Shown piece after piece: positions 1 to 8,817 of a stretch of DNA of 64,000 nt. The stretch spans positions 522,501 through 586,500 of the forward strand of contig NZ_CP036265.1 in NCBI RefSeq assembly GCF_007743815.1, given 5' to 3'. The number at the start of each line of letters is the position of its first letter. The first letter of the stretch is position 1. Under the pieces are notes generated by a model, which worked only from the letters and a program-made list of their open reading frames with translations, searched no databases and was not told the origin of the DNA. The position numbers were made by a program, and so were the translations under genes. Origin of the DNA: Alienimonas californiensis (lineage in GTDB: Bacteria > Planctomycetota > Planctomycetia > Planctomycetales > Planctomycetaceae).

Positions 1-395
1 TCGCCCTTGGCGGCGATGGCGCTGGGGGCGACCGGGTCCTTGCCGCCGGGTTGAAACGCCTGATGGGAGGCCCGGCCGACGTGCCATAACTGGCAGGCGA
101 TCAGGCCGCCGCTCTCGTGCACGGCGGCGGTGACCTTCCGCCAGCCGGCGACCTGGGCGTCGGTGAACAGCCCCGGCACGCCCGGATAGCCGCGGCCCTC
201 CTGAGCGATCTCCGTCGCTTCGGAGAACAGCAGCCCGCCGGTCGCCCGTTCGCGGTAATAGGCGGCGTTCAGTTGCCAGGGCACGTGCCCCGGCAACAGG
301 GACCGGCACCGCGTCAGCGGCGCCATCCAGACGCGGTTCCGGACTTCTAAATCGCCGACGGTCAGCGGGTTGAACAGCGGGTCCGAGGAAGACAT
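1..395 (-). CDS. Old yellow enzyme family NADH:flavin oxidoreductase (N-terminal part, cut by window edge)
   Basis: The gene starts at the ATG complementary to 393-395 and runs off the left edge, so only about 131 N-terminal residues are seen. The peptide opens MSSSDPLFNPLTVGDLEVRN and carries the family signature MAPLTRCR near residue 24 and the FMN-barrel motif QLWHVGRASH near residue 103. These are typical of NemA / alkene-reductase type old yellow enzymes, which use FMN and NAD(P)H to reduce activated double bonds or nitro groups in the cytoplasm. Substrate cannot be told from this fragment. The next gene starts 219 bases away on the other strand, so the two are divergent. Confidence 0.88.
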   Translation of the reverse strand, partial: MSSSDPLFNPLTVGDLEVRNRVWMAPLTRCRSLLPGHVPWQLNAAYYRERATGGLLFSEATEIAQEGRGYPGVPGLFTDAQVAGWRKVTAAVHESGGLIACQLWHVGRASHQAFQPGGKDPVAPSAIAAKG

Positions 396-569
396 GGGCG
401 GGGCGAACGGCGGAGGAAGGAGAAGACGGTCCGGCGTTGTAGGACGCTCATTGCGACGGGCAAGGCGAGCGGGTTAAGGGGCGAGGCCGGCGAGCGCCCG
501 CCCCCGCCGACCTCGCGGCGGGCGGGCCCGGTCGCGGCCGGGGGAAGGGATCGGCCCGCGCTGATTTGA

Positions 570-575
570 TACGCT
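570..575 (+). promoter_or_regulatory. Possible -10 box for the esterase gene
   Basis: TACGCT, 39 bases before the ATG. The eight-base string GATACGCT also occurs at 10301-10308, 33 bases before the radical SAM start. No convincing -35 box was seen. Confidence 0.3.
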
Positions 576-614
576 TGCCCGCTTCGTCCCGCTCCCCGTT
601 CTCCGGCTCGTTCC

Positions 615-1553
615 ATGCTGCCACGCCCCGTTCCCGTTCGCCTCCTGGCGTCCCTGGCCGTCGCCGCGACGCTGATCGCGACCCCCGGCTTCGCCCAGGA
701 CGAACCGCTGCCCGTGCCGAAGGGCGTCGTCGCCCACCGGGACCTCGCCTATGTCCCGGACGGGCACGAGCGGCAGAAGCTCGATCTCTATCTGCCGGAG
801 GGGGCCGAGCAGAACGCCGAACCGCTACCGGTGGTCGTCTGGATCCACGGCGGCGGCTGGTCCGGCGGGAGCAAACGGGGCTGCCCGCCGCTGAACCCGC
901 GGTTCATTCAGAACGGCTACGCGGTCGCGAGCGTCGGGTATCGACTGACCGACGCCGCCCCCTTCCCCGCCCAAATTGAAGACTGCCGGGCCGCGATCCG
1001 TTACCTCCGAGCCCATGCGAAGGAATACAATCTCAATCCCGACCGCATCGGCGTCTGGGGCAGCTCCGCAGGGGGGCACCTCGTAGCACTGCTGGGGACG
1101 TCCGGGGACGAGACGGCGTTCGACGTCGGCAAGAATAAAGACGTGTCCGCCCGGGTGCAGGCCGTCTGCGACTACTACGGCCCCGCCGACTTCCCCGCCT
1201 TCGCCGAGTCGGACGGTTACGAACGCGTGGCGCTCCGCCCGGGTTCGCCCGTCTATAAGCTGCTCGGTGGCCCGGTCATGGAGAAGGCGGAACTGGCCCG
1301 CCGGGCGAGCCCCGTCACTTTCGCGTCGGCGGACGACCCGCCCTTCTTCATCGTGCACGGCACGGAGGACCCGGTCGTCCCCGCGGACCAGAGCGTGCGC
1401 CTGCACGCCGCCCTCCAGAAGGCCGGCGTCGATTCCACGTTAAAGCTGATCGAGGGCGGCGCCCACGGCGGCAAGGAGTTTCACAGCGGCGAGACGCTCG
1501 GCGAGGTGGTCGCCTTCTTTGACAAGCATTTAAAGAGCCCGTCGGCGAAGTGA
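615..1553 (+). CDS. Secreted alpha/beta hydrolase (BD-FAE / carboxylesterase-like)
   Basis: A 312-residue protein with a signal peptide (hydrophobic run after residue 9, likely cleavage after GFA-Q near residue 28). The HGGGW oxyanion motif lies at residues 78-82 and the nucleophile elbow GSSAG at 149-153 with Ser151. The acid is probably the Asp in HGTEDP (about residue 250) and the base the His in GGAHGG (about 284). This is the layout of the hormone-sensitive-lipase / BD-feruloyl-esterase group, which deacylates sugar or phenolic esters. A periplasmic role in polysaccharide breakdown is plausible, since planctomycetes often export such esterases, but the substrate is unknown. No Shine-Dalgarno is visible; a TACGCT hexamer at 570-575 may be the -10 box. 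Confidence 0.85.
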   Translation: MLPRPVPVRLLASLAVAATLIATPGFAQDEPLPVPKGVVAHRDLAYVPDGHERQKLDLYLPEGAEQNAEPLPVVVWIHGGGWSGGSKRGCPPLNPRFIQNGYAVASVGYRLTDAAPFPAQIEDCRAAIRYLRAHAKEYNLNPDRIGVWGSSAGGHLVALLGTSGDETAFDVGKNKDVSARVQAVCDYYGPADFPAFAESDGYERVALRPGSPVYKLLGGPVMEKAELARRASPVTFASADDPPFFIVHGTEDPVVPADQSVRLHAALQKAGVDSTLKLIEGGAHGGKEFHSGETLGEVVAFFDKHLKSPSAK

Positions 1554-1573
1554 CGGTCGCGCCGAAGTGACGG

Positions 1574-4084
1574 TCAGCCCGCCGCCCGCTCCAATTGCAG
1601 CGTCATCCGCTTCACGCGATCGCTCAGCTTTTCGCTGCTGACGCGCTCCCGCATTCGGTCCACCAACAGCGGGAACGCCAGCGGCGTCGGGCGGCGGCAT
1701 TCGTTGAGAATCAGACGAGCCCGGCCGAGGCGGTTCAACGTCTCCTCCAGTCGGGCCGCGTCGAGCTGTCGGTCCAGCACCTCCTCGGTCGCCTGTTTGA
1801 ACAGCAGGTTGCCCGGGTCGTAATTTTGAAAGACGTCGTAGAGCAGCCCGCTGGAGGCCTGCATCTGCTTCGCGGACTTGCCGGCGCCGGGGTAGCCGGT
1901 GAATACCAAGCCGGCGACCCGGGCGATCTCCCGGAACTGCCGCTTGGCCATCTCGACGGCATTGAGCGACTCCGCTACGTCCTCCCGCAGGCGTTCCGGG
2001 GAGAGCAGTCCGTCCTTCAACGCCGCCTCCAGCGGGGCCGGCACGGGCGATAATAACTCGACGCCATAATCATTCACCGCGACGGCGAACGTCGTCGACA
2101 CCTTCCGCGACAGCCGCAGCGCCCACAACGCCCCCAGCCCCTCGTGCACCTGCCGGCCGGCGAAGGGGAAGAAAAACAGGTGATGCCCGTCGCGGGTTTT
2201 GGTGCGTTCAATGAGAAACTCGTCCCGCCCAGGCAGGTGGGACCAGCGTTGTTGCAGGTCGAGGATCGGCCGCACGGCGGTCATCTCCGGCCCACGGTCG
2301 TTCCCGTCGCGGGCCTCCTCCAGCTTGGAGCGCACGGCAGCGGCTAACTCGCTGGAGAGCGGCATGCGGCCCCCGCTCCACCGCGGCACGGCGCCGGTCA
2401 CGCCCTTCGCCTTGCGAACCCAGGCCTTCATCTCGAACACCTTGACCAACTCCAGCGGCCGCCCGGCGAACAGGAACTTATCGCCCGGTTTGAGCCGACT
2501 GACGAACGCCTCCTCCACCATGCCCAGCCGGGCCCCCTTGAGGAACCGCACCTCGACCGCCGCGTCCGAGGCGATCGTGCCGATACTCATCCGGTGCCGG
2601 CGGGCGACGGTTTTGTCCTCCACTCGATATTCGCCCTCCCGCAGGGCGACGCGGGAATACTCGGGATAGTTCCGCAACGCCTCCCCGCCGCGGGTAATGA
2701 AGTCCAGGCACCAGTCCCACTCCGCGTCCGTCACCGCGGCGAAGCTGCTCGCGGTGCGGATTTCTTCTAATAATTCGTCCCGACGGAACCCCGTGCCGAG
2801 GGCGATCGTCACGGCGTGTTGAACCAGCACGTCCAGCGGCTTGCGGGGCGGCGTGCGGGCCTCGATCGCCCCGGCCTCCATCGCGGCCCGGGCGGCGGCG
2901 ACCTCCACCAATTCCAACGCGTGCGTCGGCACGCAAGTCACGCGGCTCGTCTGCCCCGGGGCGTGCCCGCTGCGGCCGGCCCGCTGGAGCAGTCTCGCCA
3001 CGCCCTTCGGGCTGCCGACCTGCAACACCCGCTCGACCGGGGCGAAGTCCACGCCGAGGTCCAGACTCGACGTGCTCACCACGCATTTTAACTCGCCGTT
3101 CTTGAGCCCCGCCTCGACCCACCGGCGGCTCTCCTTGCCCAACGAACCATGATGCAACGCGATCCGCCCCGCCCAGTCCGGCCGGGCTTTGAGCAACGCC
3201 TGGTACCACAACTCCGTCTGGCTGCGGGTGTTCGTAAACAGAATGGAGGACGCGGCCCCCTCCACGATCGGCAACACCTGATCGAGCTGTTTGAGCCCCA
3301 GGTGCCCGGACCAGGGGAAACGTTCGACGGTCTCCGGCAGGATCGAATCGACCGCGTATTTCTTGCGGCGGCCGCCGGAGATGACGGTCGGGATCTCCGC
3401 GTCGGCCCCCAGCAGCGTCTCCGCGGCCTCGTCGATATTTCCCAGCGTGGCGCTCAGCCCCCACGTCTTCAAAAACGGCCGCCAACGCCGCAGGCGGGCG
3501 AGGCAGAGTTCCGTCTGGCTGCCGCGTTTAGAACCTAATAACTCGTGCCACTCGTCCACGATCACGCATTCGAGGTGGGCGAACTGCTCCACGCAGTCCG
3601 TCCGGGCGAGAGCCAGCGAGAGGCTCTCCGGCGTCGTCAGTAACGCCGTCGGCAGACGCTTGGTTTGACGGGAGCGGATCTTGGAGGCGGTGTCCCCGGT
3701 GCGGCTTTCCAACGACCAGTTCAACCCGAGGGCGTCCAGCGGAACGCGGAGGCTGTGCTCCGTATCCCCGGCCAGCGCCCGCAGCGGGGTGATCCACAAC
3801 ACCCGCAGCGGCGGGGAACGGCGGCGGCGTTTCGTCTCCGTCTCGCCGGCTTTGGCAGGGTCGCGGATTTCGCCGCGGGCGAGGCCGTCGATGACCGGCC
3901 CCAGCCACGCCGCCAGCGTTTTGCCGGTGCCGGTGGTGGCGTGAATTAGCCCGCTCTCACCGTTCGCATAGGCGTTCCAGGCCTGGGTTTGAAAGCGAAA
4001 CGGGCTGCGGACGGTCGATTCGAACCACCCGCGGACCGCCCGCTTCGCCCGCGCGACCGCGGCTCTCGACGGGGCGTCAGTCAC
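1574..4084 (-). CDS. Ligase-associated DExH-box DNA helicase (Lhr-Core type)
   Basis: An 836-residue superfamily 2 helicase. Walker A TGTGKT is at residues 51-56, the DEWH box at 177-180, then SATLG (motif III), the LHHGSLGKESR segment and motif VI QRAGRSGH, followed by the long Lhr winged-helix/C-terminal region. The size and motifs fit the ligase-associated helicase family (TIGR04121; Lhr-Core), a 3'-5' ssDNA translocase that unwinds RNA:DNA or DNA duplexes. It starts with GTG (complement of 4082-4084), overlapping the stop of the upstream membrane-protein gene by eight bases, so translation is probably coupled. The partner ligase and exonuclease genes lie upstream on the same strand, separated from it by three other genes. 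Confidence 0.93.
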   Translation of the reverse strand: MTDAPSRAAVARAKRAVRGWFESTVRSPFRFQTQAWNAYANGESGLIHATTGTGKTLAAWLGPVIDGLARGEIRDPAKAGETETKRRRRSPPLRVLWITPLRALAGDTEHSLRVPLDALGLNWSLESRTGDTASKIRSRQTKRLPTALLTTPESLSLALARTDCVEQFAHLECVIVDEWHELLGSKRGSQTELCLARLRRWRPFLKTWGLSATLGNIDEAAETLLGADAEIPTVISGGRRKKYAVDSILPETVERFPWSGHLGLKQLDQVLPIVEGAASSILFTNTRSQTELWYQALLKARPDWAGRIALHHGSLGKESRRWVEAGLKNGELKCVVSTSSLDLGVDFAPVERVLQVGSPKGVARLLQRAGRSGHAPGQTSRVTCVPTHALELVEVAAARAAMEAGAIEARTPPRKPLDVLVQHAVTIALGTGFRRDELLEEIRTASSFAAVTDAEWDWCLDFITRGGEALRNYPEYSRVALREGEYRVEDKTVARRHRMSIGTIASDAAVEVRFLKGARLGMVEEAFVSRLKPGDKFLFAGRPLELVKVFEMKAWVRKAKGVTGAVPRWSGGRMPLSSELAAAVRSKLEEARDGNDRGPEMTAVRPILDLQQRWSHLPGRDEFLIERTKTRDGHHLFFFPFAGRQVHEGLGALWALRLSRKVSTTFAVAVNDYGVELLSPVPAPLEAALKDGLLSPERLREDVAESLNAVEMAKRQFREIARVAGLVFTGYPGAGKSAKQMQASSGLLYDVFQNYDPGNLLFKQATEEVLDRQLDAARLEETLNRLGRARLILNECRRPTPLAFPLLVDRMRERVSSEKLSDRVKRMTLQLERAAG

Positions 4085-4373
4085 GCATCCCCCGCCACGC
4101 CCGGGACAGCAGAAACGACCCGGCTCCGAAGCCGACGGCCCCCGCCCCGACGATCGCCGCGGCCGCGCTCCCGTTCTCCAATCGGACCGGCCCGGGCGAC
4201 ACGACGAGGGAGGTCGAGTGGACCTGAACGTCCCCGCCGGAATACCGCCCGATCCCCACGTCGGCCGGCCACCGTTCGGCGAACGCCCCGACCGCCCAGA
4301 CGCCCGCCCACAGGACGGGGACCGACCCCAGCAACGCCGCCGCCCCGGTCACTCCGAAGAGAACCCGCTTCAT
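4077..4373 (-). CDS. Small two-helix membrane protein, unknown
   Basis: A 98-residue protein with an N-terminal hydrophobic helix (about residues 5-27), an extracytoplasmic-looking middle of about 45 residues, and a second helix (about 70-90) followed by a short Arg-rich tail. I recognise no family. Its last codons overlap the GTG start of the helicase, which argues that the frame is translated. It sits in the block inserted between the DNA ligase and helicase genes; nothing in it suggests a direct DNA role. Confidence 0.55.
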   Translation of the reverse strand: MKRVLFGVTGAAALLGSVPVLWAGVWAVGAFAERWPADVGIGRYSGGDVQVHSTSLVVSPGPVRLENGSAAAAIVGAGAVGFGAGSFLLSRAWRGMRD

Positions 4374-4476
4374 CCGACCGCCCCACGGTCGGCGGGCGGG
4401 GGCGGAACAGCGGCGGCGCTCGGGACGGTCACGCCGTCAGTCTAGGCGGCCGCGGCCCGCCGGCCGCCCCGCCGCC

Positions 4477-5703
4477 TCACTCGGGCGGCACGGCGGCGTC
4501 GAGTTCGGTCAGCAACCGCCGGGACCGGAGGGCCGTCAGCCGCGGGCGGGCGGACCGGGCGTCCCTGCGGGCGCCGGGCAGGTCGCCGTGATCGGCCCGG
4601 GCCAACGCCCGCCAGGCCCGCATCATGTCCCGCATGAGCGCCATCAGCGGGTTGCCCGGGGCGAACGGTGCGGTGCGGTCGAGGGCTTCGGACAGCCGCG
4701 CGTCCGCCCCGCGGGCGTCGCCGGTGCGGAGCGCCCAGAGCCCCTCGGCGAACGGCATGATCGCGGCGAGCAGGTCGCTGACCGGTCCGGCCGCCGCCGC
4801 GTCGAGCAGTCGTCGGGCCTCCGCGGTTGCCTCACCCCGTTTCAGCAGTTCCAAGGCGAGGTCGAGGCCGATCGTCGGGTCGTCCGGGGCCAGGTCGTGG
4901 GCGCGTCGGAGTCGTTCGAGCACGTCGTCGTACCGCTCCGCGACGCCGTACGCCTCCGCCGTCCGGCCGTGGGCCATCGCGAGGGCGGCGGTCTGAGGGG
5001 AAGCCGGTTCGGCGGGGGGCTCCTCGTCGGGGAACAGGTCGGCGACCTCCTCTGCGGACCACGCCGCCGCGTCCTCGTCGTCCGCGTCGGGGTGCCTGCC
5101 GACGCCCGGCGGGGGGCCGAGGTGGGGCGCCATGAGTTCCAGCCCCTCTTCCAGCCGCCCCAGGCCGGCGAGGGCGACGGCCTCCCGGGCGTCCAGTTCC
5201 AAGTCTGGGACTTTCCCCCGCAGTCCGGGGGCAAGGGCGAGGACCTTCTCCCACCGCCCCCACGAGGCGGCGGTCAGCAGACGGTTGTACCGGCGGTGAG
5301 GGCCGACGAAGGAGGAGTACAGGCTGAACGGCAGCGGGAAGACCAACCACGCCGCCGCCAGCCAGGCGTAGAACCCCCACCCGTCCCGCTGCACAACGAA
5401 GATCACCACGCCCGCGGCGATGAGGTGCGAAAGCCAGGTCTTCCGATAAAACAGCTTCGCCAGCGCCCAGGCGAACCCCAGCGGCCCCACCGCCCGCAGT
5501 TCGAGCTGCTCCTTGGGGGTGAGGTCCGGGGCGTCCGGCTGGCCGCGGACCGCCTCGGCGGAGACGTCGTCGGTGTGCAGCGTGAGGTCGCGGTGCCCGT
5601 CGGCCTCCAACTCCGCCAGCGCCGCGGCGGCGGAGACCGCTTCGACGTGCCGCACGTCCTGGCGGCCGTCCGGGTCGGTCGTCGTGACGAAATAGCGGTT
5701 CAT
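4477..5703 (-). CDS. Membrane-anchored TPR-like protein, unknown
   Basis: A 408-residue protein. The first 50 residues (MNRYFVTTTDPDGRQDVRHV onward) look like the small beta-alpha domain at the N terminus of GspF-type proteins. Two hydrophobic helices follow at about residues 90-130. The rest is alanine- and leucine-rich with helical pairs resembling tetratricopeptide repeats (for example AEAYGVAERYDDVLERLRRA and the helices after it), interrupted by an acidic stretch rich in Asp and Glu near residue 205-230. The arrangement suggests a cytoplasmic scaffold tethered to the membrane. It lies between ligase and helicase in one minus-strand run, 34 bases after the neighbour upstream. Function unknown. 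Confidence 0.75.
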   Translation of the reverse strand: MNRYFVTTTDPDGRQDVRHVEAVSAAAALAELEADGHRDLTLHTDDVSAEAVRGQPDAPDLTPKEQLELRAVGPLGFAWALAKLFYRKTWLSHLIAAGVVIFVVQRDGWGFYAWLAAAWLVFPLPFSLYSSFVGPHRRYNRLLTAASWGRWEKVLALAPGLRGKVPDLELDAREAVALAGLGRLEEGLELMAPHLGPPPGVGRHPDADDEDAAAWSAEEVADLFPDEEPPAEPASPQTAALAMAHGRTAEAYGVAERYDDVLERLRRAHDLAPDDPTIGLDLALELLKRGEATAEARRLLDAAAAGPVSDLLAAIMPFAEGLWALRTGDARGADARLSEALDRTAPFAPGNPLMALMRDMMRAWRALARADHGDLPGARRDARSARPRLTALRSRRLLTELDAAVPPE

Positions 5704-5736
5704 CAGGCGGCCGGTCGCGGCGTGGAGACCGGCCGA

Positions 5737-6090
5737 TCATTCCGACGCCGGCGCTCCCTTTCCAGCCTGGCGGCGGGGGCGGGCAGACGAGTCCCCCTTG
5801 GCCCGCCATGTCCAAATCAGAAGCGCGACGCCGCCGAGGGTTCCGCCCAACCCCGCGGCCGTGGGCACGATCCAGGCCCACTCGCCGACGAACTCCAGGG
5901 GCCCGACGAACATCGTGAAGTTCGGGTCGTAGTCGTACGGGGCCCGGGGGTCCTGAAACCAGCCGAAGTGCATGTCCCCGCCCAGCGTGACGCCCCGAAC
6001 CAGGAATGTAATTCCAAGGAGGAGCAAACTCACGCCACCGACGACGGCGGCGAGCCGGAGCCGGTTCGGCCGGGTGCGGCGACGGGTCAT
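5737..6090 (-). CDS. Small two-helix membrane protein, unknown
   Basis: 117 residues, with a basic N terminus (MTRRRTRPNRLR), a helix at about residues 12-33, a Trp/Tyr/Asp-rich loop containing DPRAPYDYDPNF, a second helix at about 72-92, and a basic C-terminal tail. This predicts both ends inside the cell and the loop outside. Its ATG overlaps the ligase stop codon (ATGA, 6087-6090), so it is translationally coupled to the ligase. No known family recognised. It is the first gene of the three-gene insert between ligase and helicase. Confidence 0.65.
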   Translation of the reverse strand: MTRRRTRPNRLRLAAVVGGVSLLLLGITFLVRGVTLGGDMHFGWFQDPRAPYDYDPNFTMFVGPLEFVGEWAWIVPTAAGLGGTLGGVALLIWTWRAKGDSSARPRRQAGKGAPASE

Positions 6091-7679
6091 GCGATCAGGC
6101 CCTTCACCGTGTCCAGCGTGTCCGCCTCGGCGGCGGTTTTGTCGTCGCGGATGCGGACGATGCGGGGGAACCGCACCGCGATGCCGCTCTTGTGGCGAGA
6201 GCTTTTTTGGATGTTCTCGAAGGCCAACTCGAAGACCCGTTCCTGTTTGACCTGGCGGACGGGGCCGAATTTATCCGTCGTGTTGCGACGGATCCAGCGG
6301 TCGACGCTGCCGATCTCCTGATCCGTCAGGCCGCTGTAGGCCTTCGCGAACGGCACGAGTTGCCCGTCGTCCCACACGCCGAAGGTGTAGTCCGTATAGA
6401 GACTCGCCCGACGGCCGTGGCCGCGTTGGGCGTAGAGCATCACCCCGTCGACGGTGTACGGGGCCACCTTCCACTTCCACCACGGCCCCCGCACGCGGCC
6501 GACGCCGTAGGCGGCGTCCCGGCGTTTCAGCATCAGCCCCTCCGACCGCATCGCCCGGCTGTGCTCCCGGTGGGCGGCGAATTCAGCCCAGGTTTCGCCC
6601 TCCAACACGTCCGAGGGGGAGACGTTCACCCCCCGCTCCCCCAGCGCCACGGCGATCGCCGTGAGCAGCGCCCGCCGCTCTTCCAACGACCGACCGCGCA
6701 CGTCTTCCCCGCCGGCCTCCAGCACGTCGAACAGCACGAAGTGGGCCGGGCAGTCCTGCAATAACTTCTTGCCGACGGTCTTGCGGCCGATGCGGCGTTG
6801 CAACTGGGCGAAGCTCTGCACCTCGCCGCCTTTGGCGATCACAATTTCGCCGTCGAGGACCGTGCCGTCCGGCAACGCGTCGGCGACGGCCAGAATCTCC
6901 GGGAACCGCTCCCCGATCAGTTCCTCGCCCCGGCTCCAGACGAAGCTCTGCCCCTGCCGGCGGATCACCTGAGCGCGGATGCCGTCCCACTTCCACTCGG
7001 CGAAATACTGGCCTGCGTCCGCCAGATCGTCGGCGGGGGCCTCGGTGGGGTGGGCCAGGAAGAAGGGGTACGGGCGGGAGGCGTCGATCTCCCCGTCCGC
7101 CTCCGGCTTGGTGAGGGAGCGATAAAACTCCGCGGTCGGCTCCCAGGTTCCCATCATGCGGTGAGCGACCAGTTCCGTGGGGACCCCGCCGGCCTCCGCG
7201 AGGGCCTTCACTACCGAGCGCTGCGACACGCCTACCCGGAAGCTGCCGGTCATCAACTTGCCGGCCACGAACCGCTGCGGGCGGTCCAGTTCCCGCCACA
7301 GAAGCGCCACCGCCGCCCGGCGTTCGCCCTCCTCCATCTTTTTGAGGGGCAACAGGCGGTCCTCGACGAAGGTTTTGAGCGGCAGGTCGCTCGACTCGGC
7401 CGGCTCCGGCAACAGGAGCGCCAGCGTCTCGGCGAGGTCGCCCACCACTTCATAGCTCGCCTCGAACAGCCAATCCGGCACGCCGGCCTCCGCGGCGCCC
7501 CAGGCCCGCAGTTCCCGGGACAATAAGAGCCGTTTGAGCTTGCGGCCGGAGAGAAAATAGACCGCCCACGCCGCGTCCCCCGGCGGGGCCGAGCGGAAAT
7601 ATTCGACCAACGCCGCCTGCTTGGCGAGCGTCTTGTTCGTCTCGTCCAGCCGGGTGAATAAGCGAGTGAAGGCTTTCAT
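6087..7679 (-). CDS. ATP-dependent DNA ligase (ligase-associated repair cluster)
   Basis: A 530-residue ATP-dependent DNA ligase. An N-terminal DNA-binding domain (about residues 1-205) precedes the adenylation domain with motif I KWDGIR, whose Lys230 would carry AMP. VLDGEIVIAKGG (motif III/IIIa region) and the motif V region ending PWWKWK follow, then an OB-fold with the C-terminal FELAFENIQ segment. This matches the cis-ATP-ligase family (TIGR04120) that travels with a metallo-beta-lactamase exonuclease, an Lhr helicase and, in many genomes, a metallophosphoesterase. It seals nicks in a backup repair pathway beside the NAD-dependent LigA. Its ATG overlaps the exonuclease stop by four bases. 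Confidence 0.95.
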   Translation of the reverse strand: MKAFTRLFTRLDETNKTLAKQAALVEYFRSAPPGDAAWAVYFLSGRKLKRLLLSRELRAWGAAEAGVPDWLFEASYEVVGDLAETLALLLPEPAESSDLPLKTFVEDRLLPLKKMEEGERRAAVALLWRELDRPQRFVAGKLMTGSFRVGVSQRSVVKALAEAGGVPTELVAHRMMGTWEPTAEFYRSLTKPEADGEIDASRPYPFFLAHPTEAPADDLADAGQYFAEWKWDGIRAQVIRRQGQSFVWSRGEELIGERFPEILAVADALPDGTVLDGEIVIAKGGEVQSFAQLQRRIGRKTVGKKLLQDCPAHFVLFDVLEAGGEDVRGRSLEERRALLTAIAVALGERGVNVSPSDVLEGETWAEFAAHREHSRAMRSEGLMLKRRDAAYGVGRVRGPWWKWKVAPYTVDGVMLYAQRGHGRRASLYTDYTFGVWDDGQLVPFAKAYSGLTDQEIGSVDRWIRRNTTDKFGPVRQVKQERVFELAFENIQKSSRHKSGIAVRFPRIVRIRDDKTAAEADTLDTVKGLIA

Positions 7680-8734
7680 TCGTTGCTGGCCCCCTCGTTA
7701 CCGGCGTCGGCCATCTCGGCGTCGGCCTCCTCGCCGCGGTCGTCGGATTCGCCCTCGAACCAGGTGTCCAATTGAGCGGCCGACACGTTCGTCTCCTCGT
7801 TCAAATAACGTTCCAGCACGCGGCGGGAGCCGTGCGTGATCAGGCAGCGTTCGCAGCCGGTGTCCGCGATTGTCTGCAGCAGGCCGGGCCAGTCGGCGTG
7901 GTCGCTCATCACGAAGCCACGGTCGACGGCCCGGCGGCGGCGCTGGCCGCGGACGAGCATCCACCCGCTGGCGAACGCCGTGCTGTAATTGCGGAACTTC
8001 CGTAGCCAGGGCGTGCCGCGGGCGCCGGGCGGGGCCACGACCAGGGCGCCGTCCCAGTCCTTCCCCCGCTCCCCGCGGCCGGCGTATTCGCAGGGCGGCA
8101 GTTCGATCCCCGCCCGGCGGTAGCCCTCATTGCACACCTGCACGGCGCCGTGGCCGTAGATCGGTCCGATGCTCGCGTCCGCCCCGGCCAGCAATCGCTG
8201 GGCCTTGCCGAGGGCGTAGGCGAACAGCACGCTCACCTTGCCGTCCGCTCGGTTCGTCGCCCACCAGTCGTTGAGTTGGGCGAAGACCTCCTCCTGGGGC
8301 GCCCACCGATAGACCGGCAGCCCGAAGGTGCTTTCGGTGATGAAGGTGTGGCAGGGCACGGGCTCGAAGGTCGCGCAGGTGCGGTCGGAACCGAGCTTAT
8401 AATCACCGGAGACGCACCAGACCTCGCCCCGATGTTCCACCCGCACCTGGGCGCTGCCGAGGATATGGCCGGCGGGGTGCAGGCTGACCCGCACGCCGTT
8501 GATCGTTATCGGCTCGCCGTAGGGAACCGTGTCGATCTTCGCCTCGGCGCCCATGCGAGGCCGCAGGACGGGTTCGCCCTCGGGGACGGTGAGGTAGGCG
8601 CCCATGCCGCGGCGGGCGTGATCGGCATGCGCGTGGGTGACGACCGCCCGCTCGACCGGCCCCCAAGGGTCGATATAGAAGTCGCCCGCCTCGCAATACA
8701 GGCCGCGGTCGGTGCGGGTGAGCAGTTCGGACAT
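7676..8734 (-). CDS. Ligase-associated metallo-beta-lactamase DNA exonuclease
   Basis: A 352-residue metallo-beta-lactamase/beta-CASP-like nuclease. The metal motif HAHADH lies at residues 34-39, further metal ligands are in the HPAGHILGSA and SGDYK segments, and the C-terminal MSDHADW plus ITHG complete the beta-CASP-like core. It fits the DNA-ligase-associated exonuclease family (TIGR04122), related to SNM1/Pso2 interstrand-crosslink nucleases. It is first in the minus-strand repair run and couples to the ligase through an ATGA overlap. The last 30 residues are very acidic (EESDDRGEEADAE-like). Expected role: trimming damaged ends before sealing by the neighbouring ligase. Confidence 0.93.
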   Translation of the reverse strand: MSELLTRTDRGLYCEAGDFYIDPWGPVERAVVTHAHADHARRGMGAYLTVPEGEPVLRPRMGAEAKIDTVPYGEPITINGVRVSLHPAGHILGSAQVRVEHRGEVWCVSGDYKLGSDRTCATFEPVPCHTFITESTFGLPVYRWAPQEEVFAQLNDWWATNRADGKVSVLFAYALGKAQRLLAGADASIGPIYGHGAVQVCNEGYRRAGIELPPCEYAGRGERGKDWDGALVVAPPGARGTPWLRKFRNYSTAFASGWMLVRGQRRRRAVDRGFVMSDHADWPGLLQTIADTGCERCLITHGSRRVLERYLNEETNVSAAQLDTWFEGESDDRGEEADAEMADAGNEGASNE

Positions 8735-8817
8735 GACGCGGCAGGGTGACGGCGGGCCGGTCGAATGGTAGACATCGGTTCCCCGTCCGCCAATCGCCCC
8801 TCGCTCAGTCGTCGCCG

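Noticed and set aside
4588-6321. 577-codon plus-strand frame
   Set aside because: It covers the minus-strand TPR protein, 2-helix protein and ligase 3' end, all of which have better evidence.
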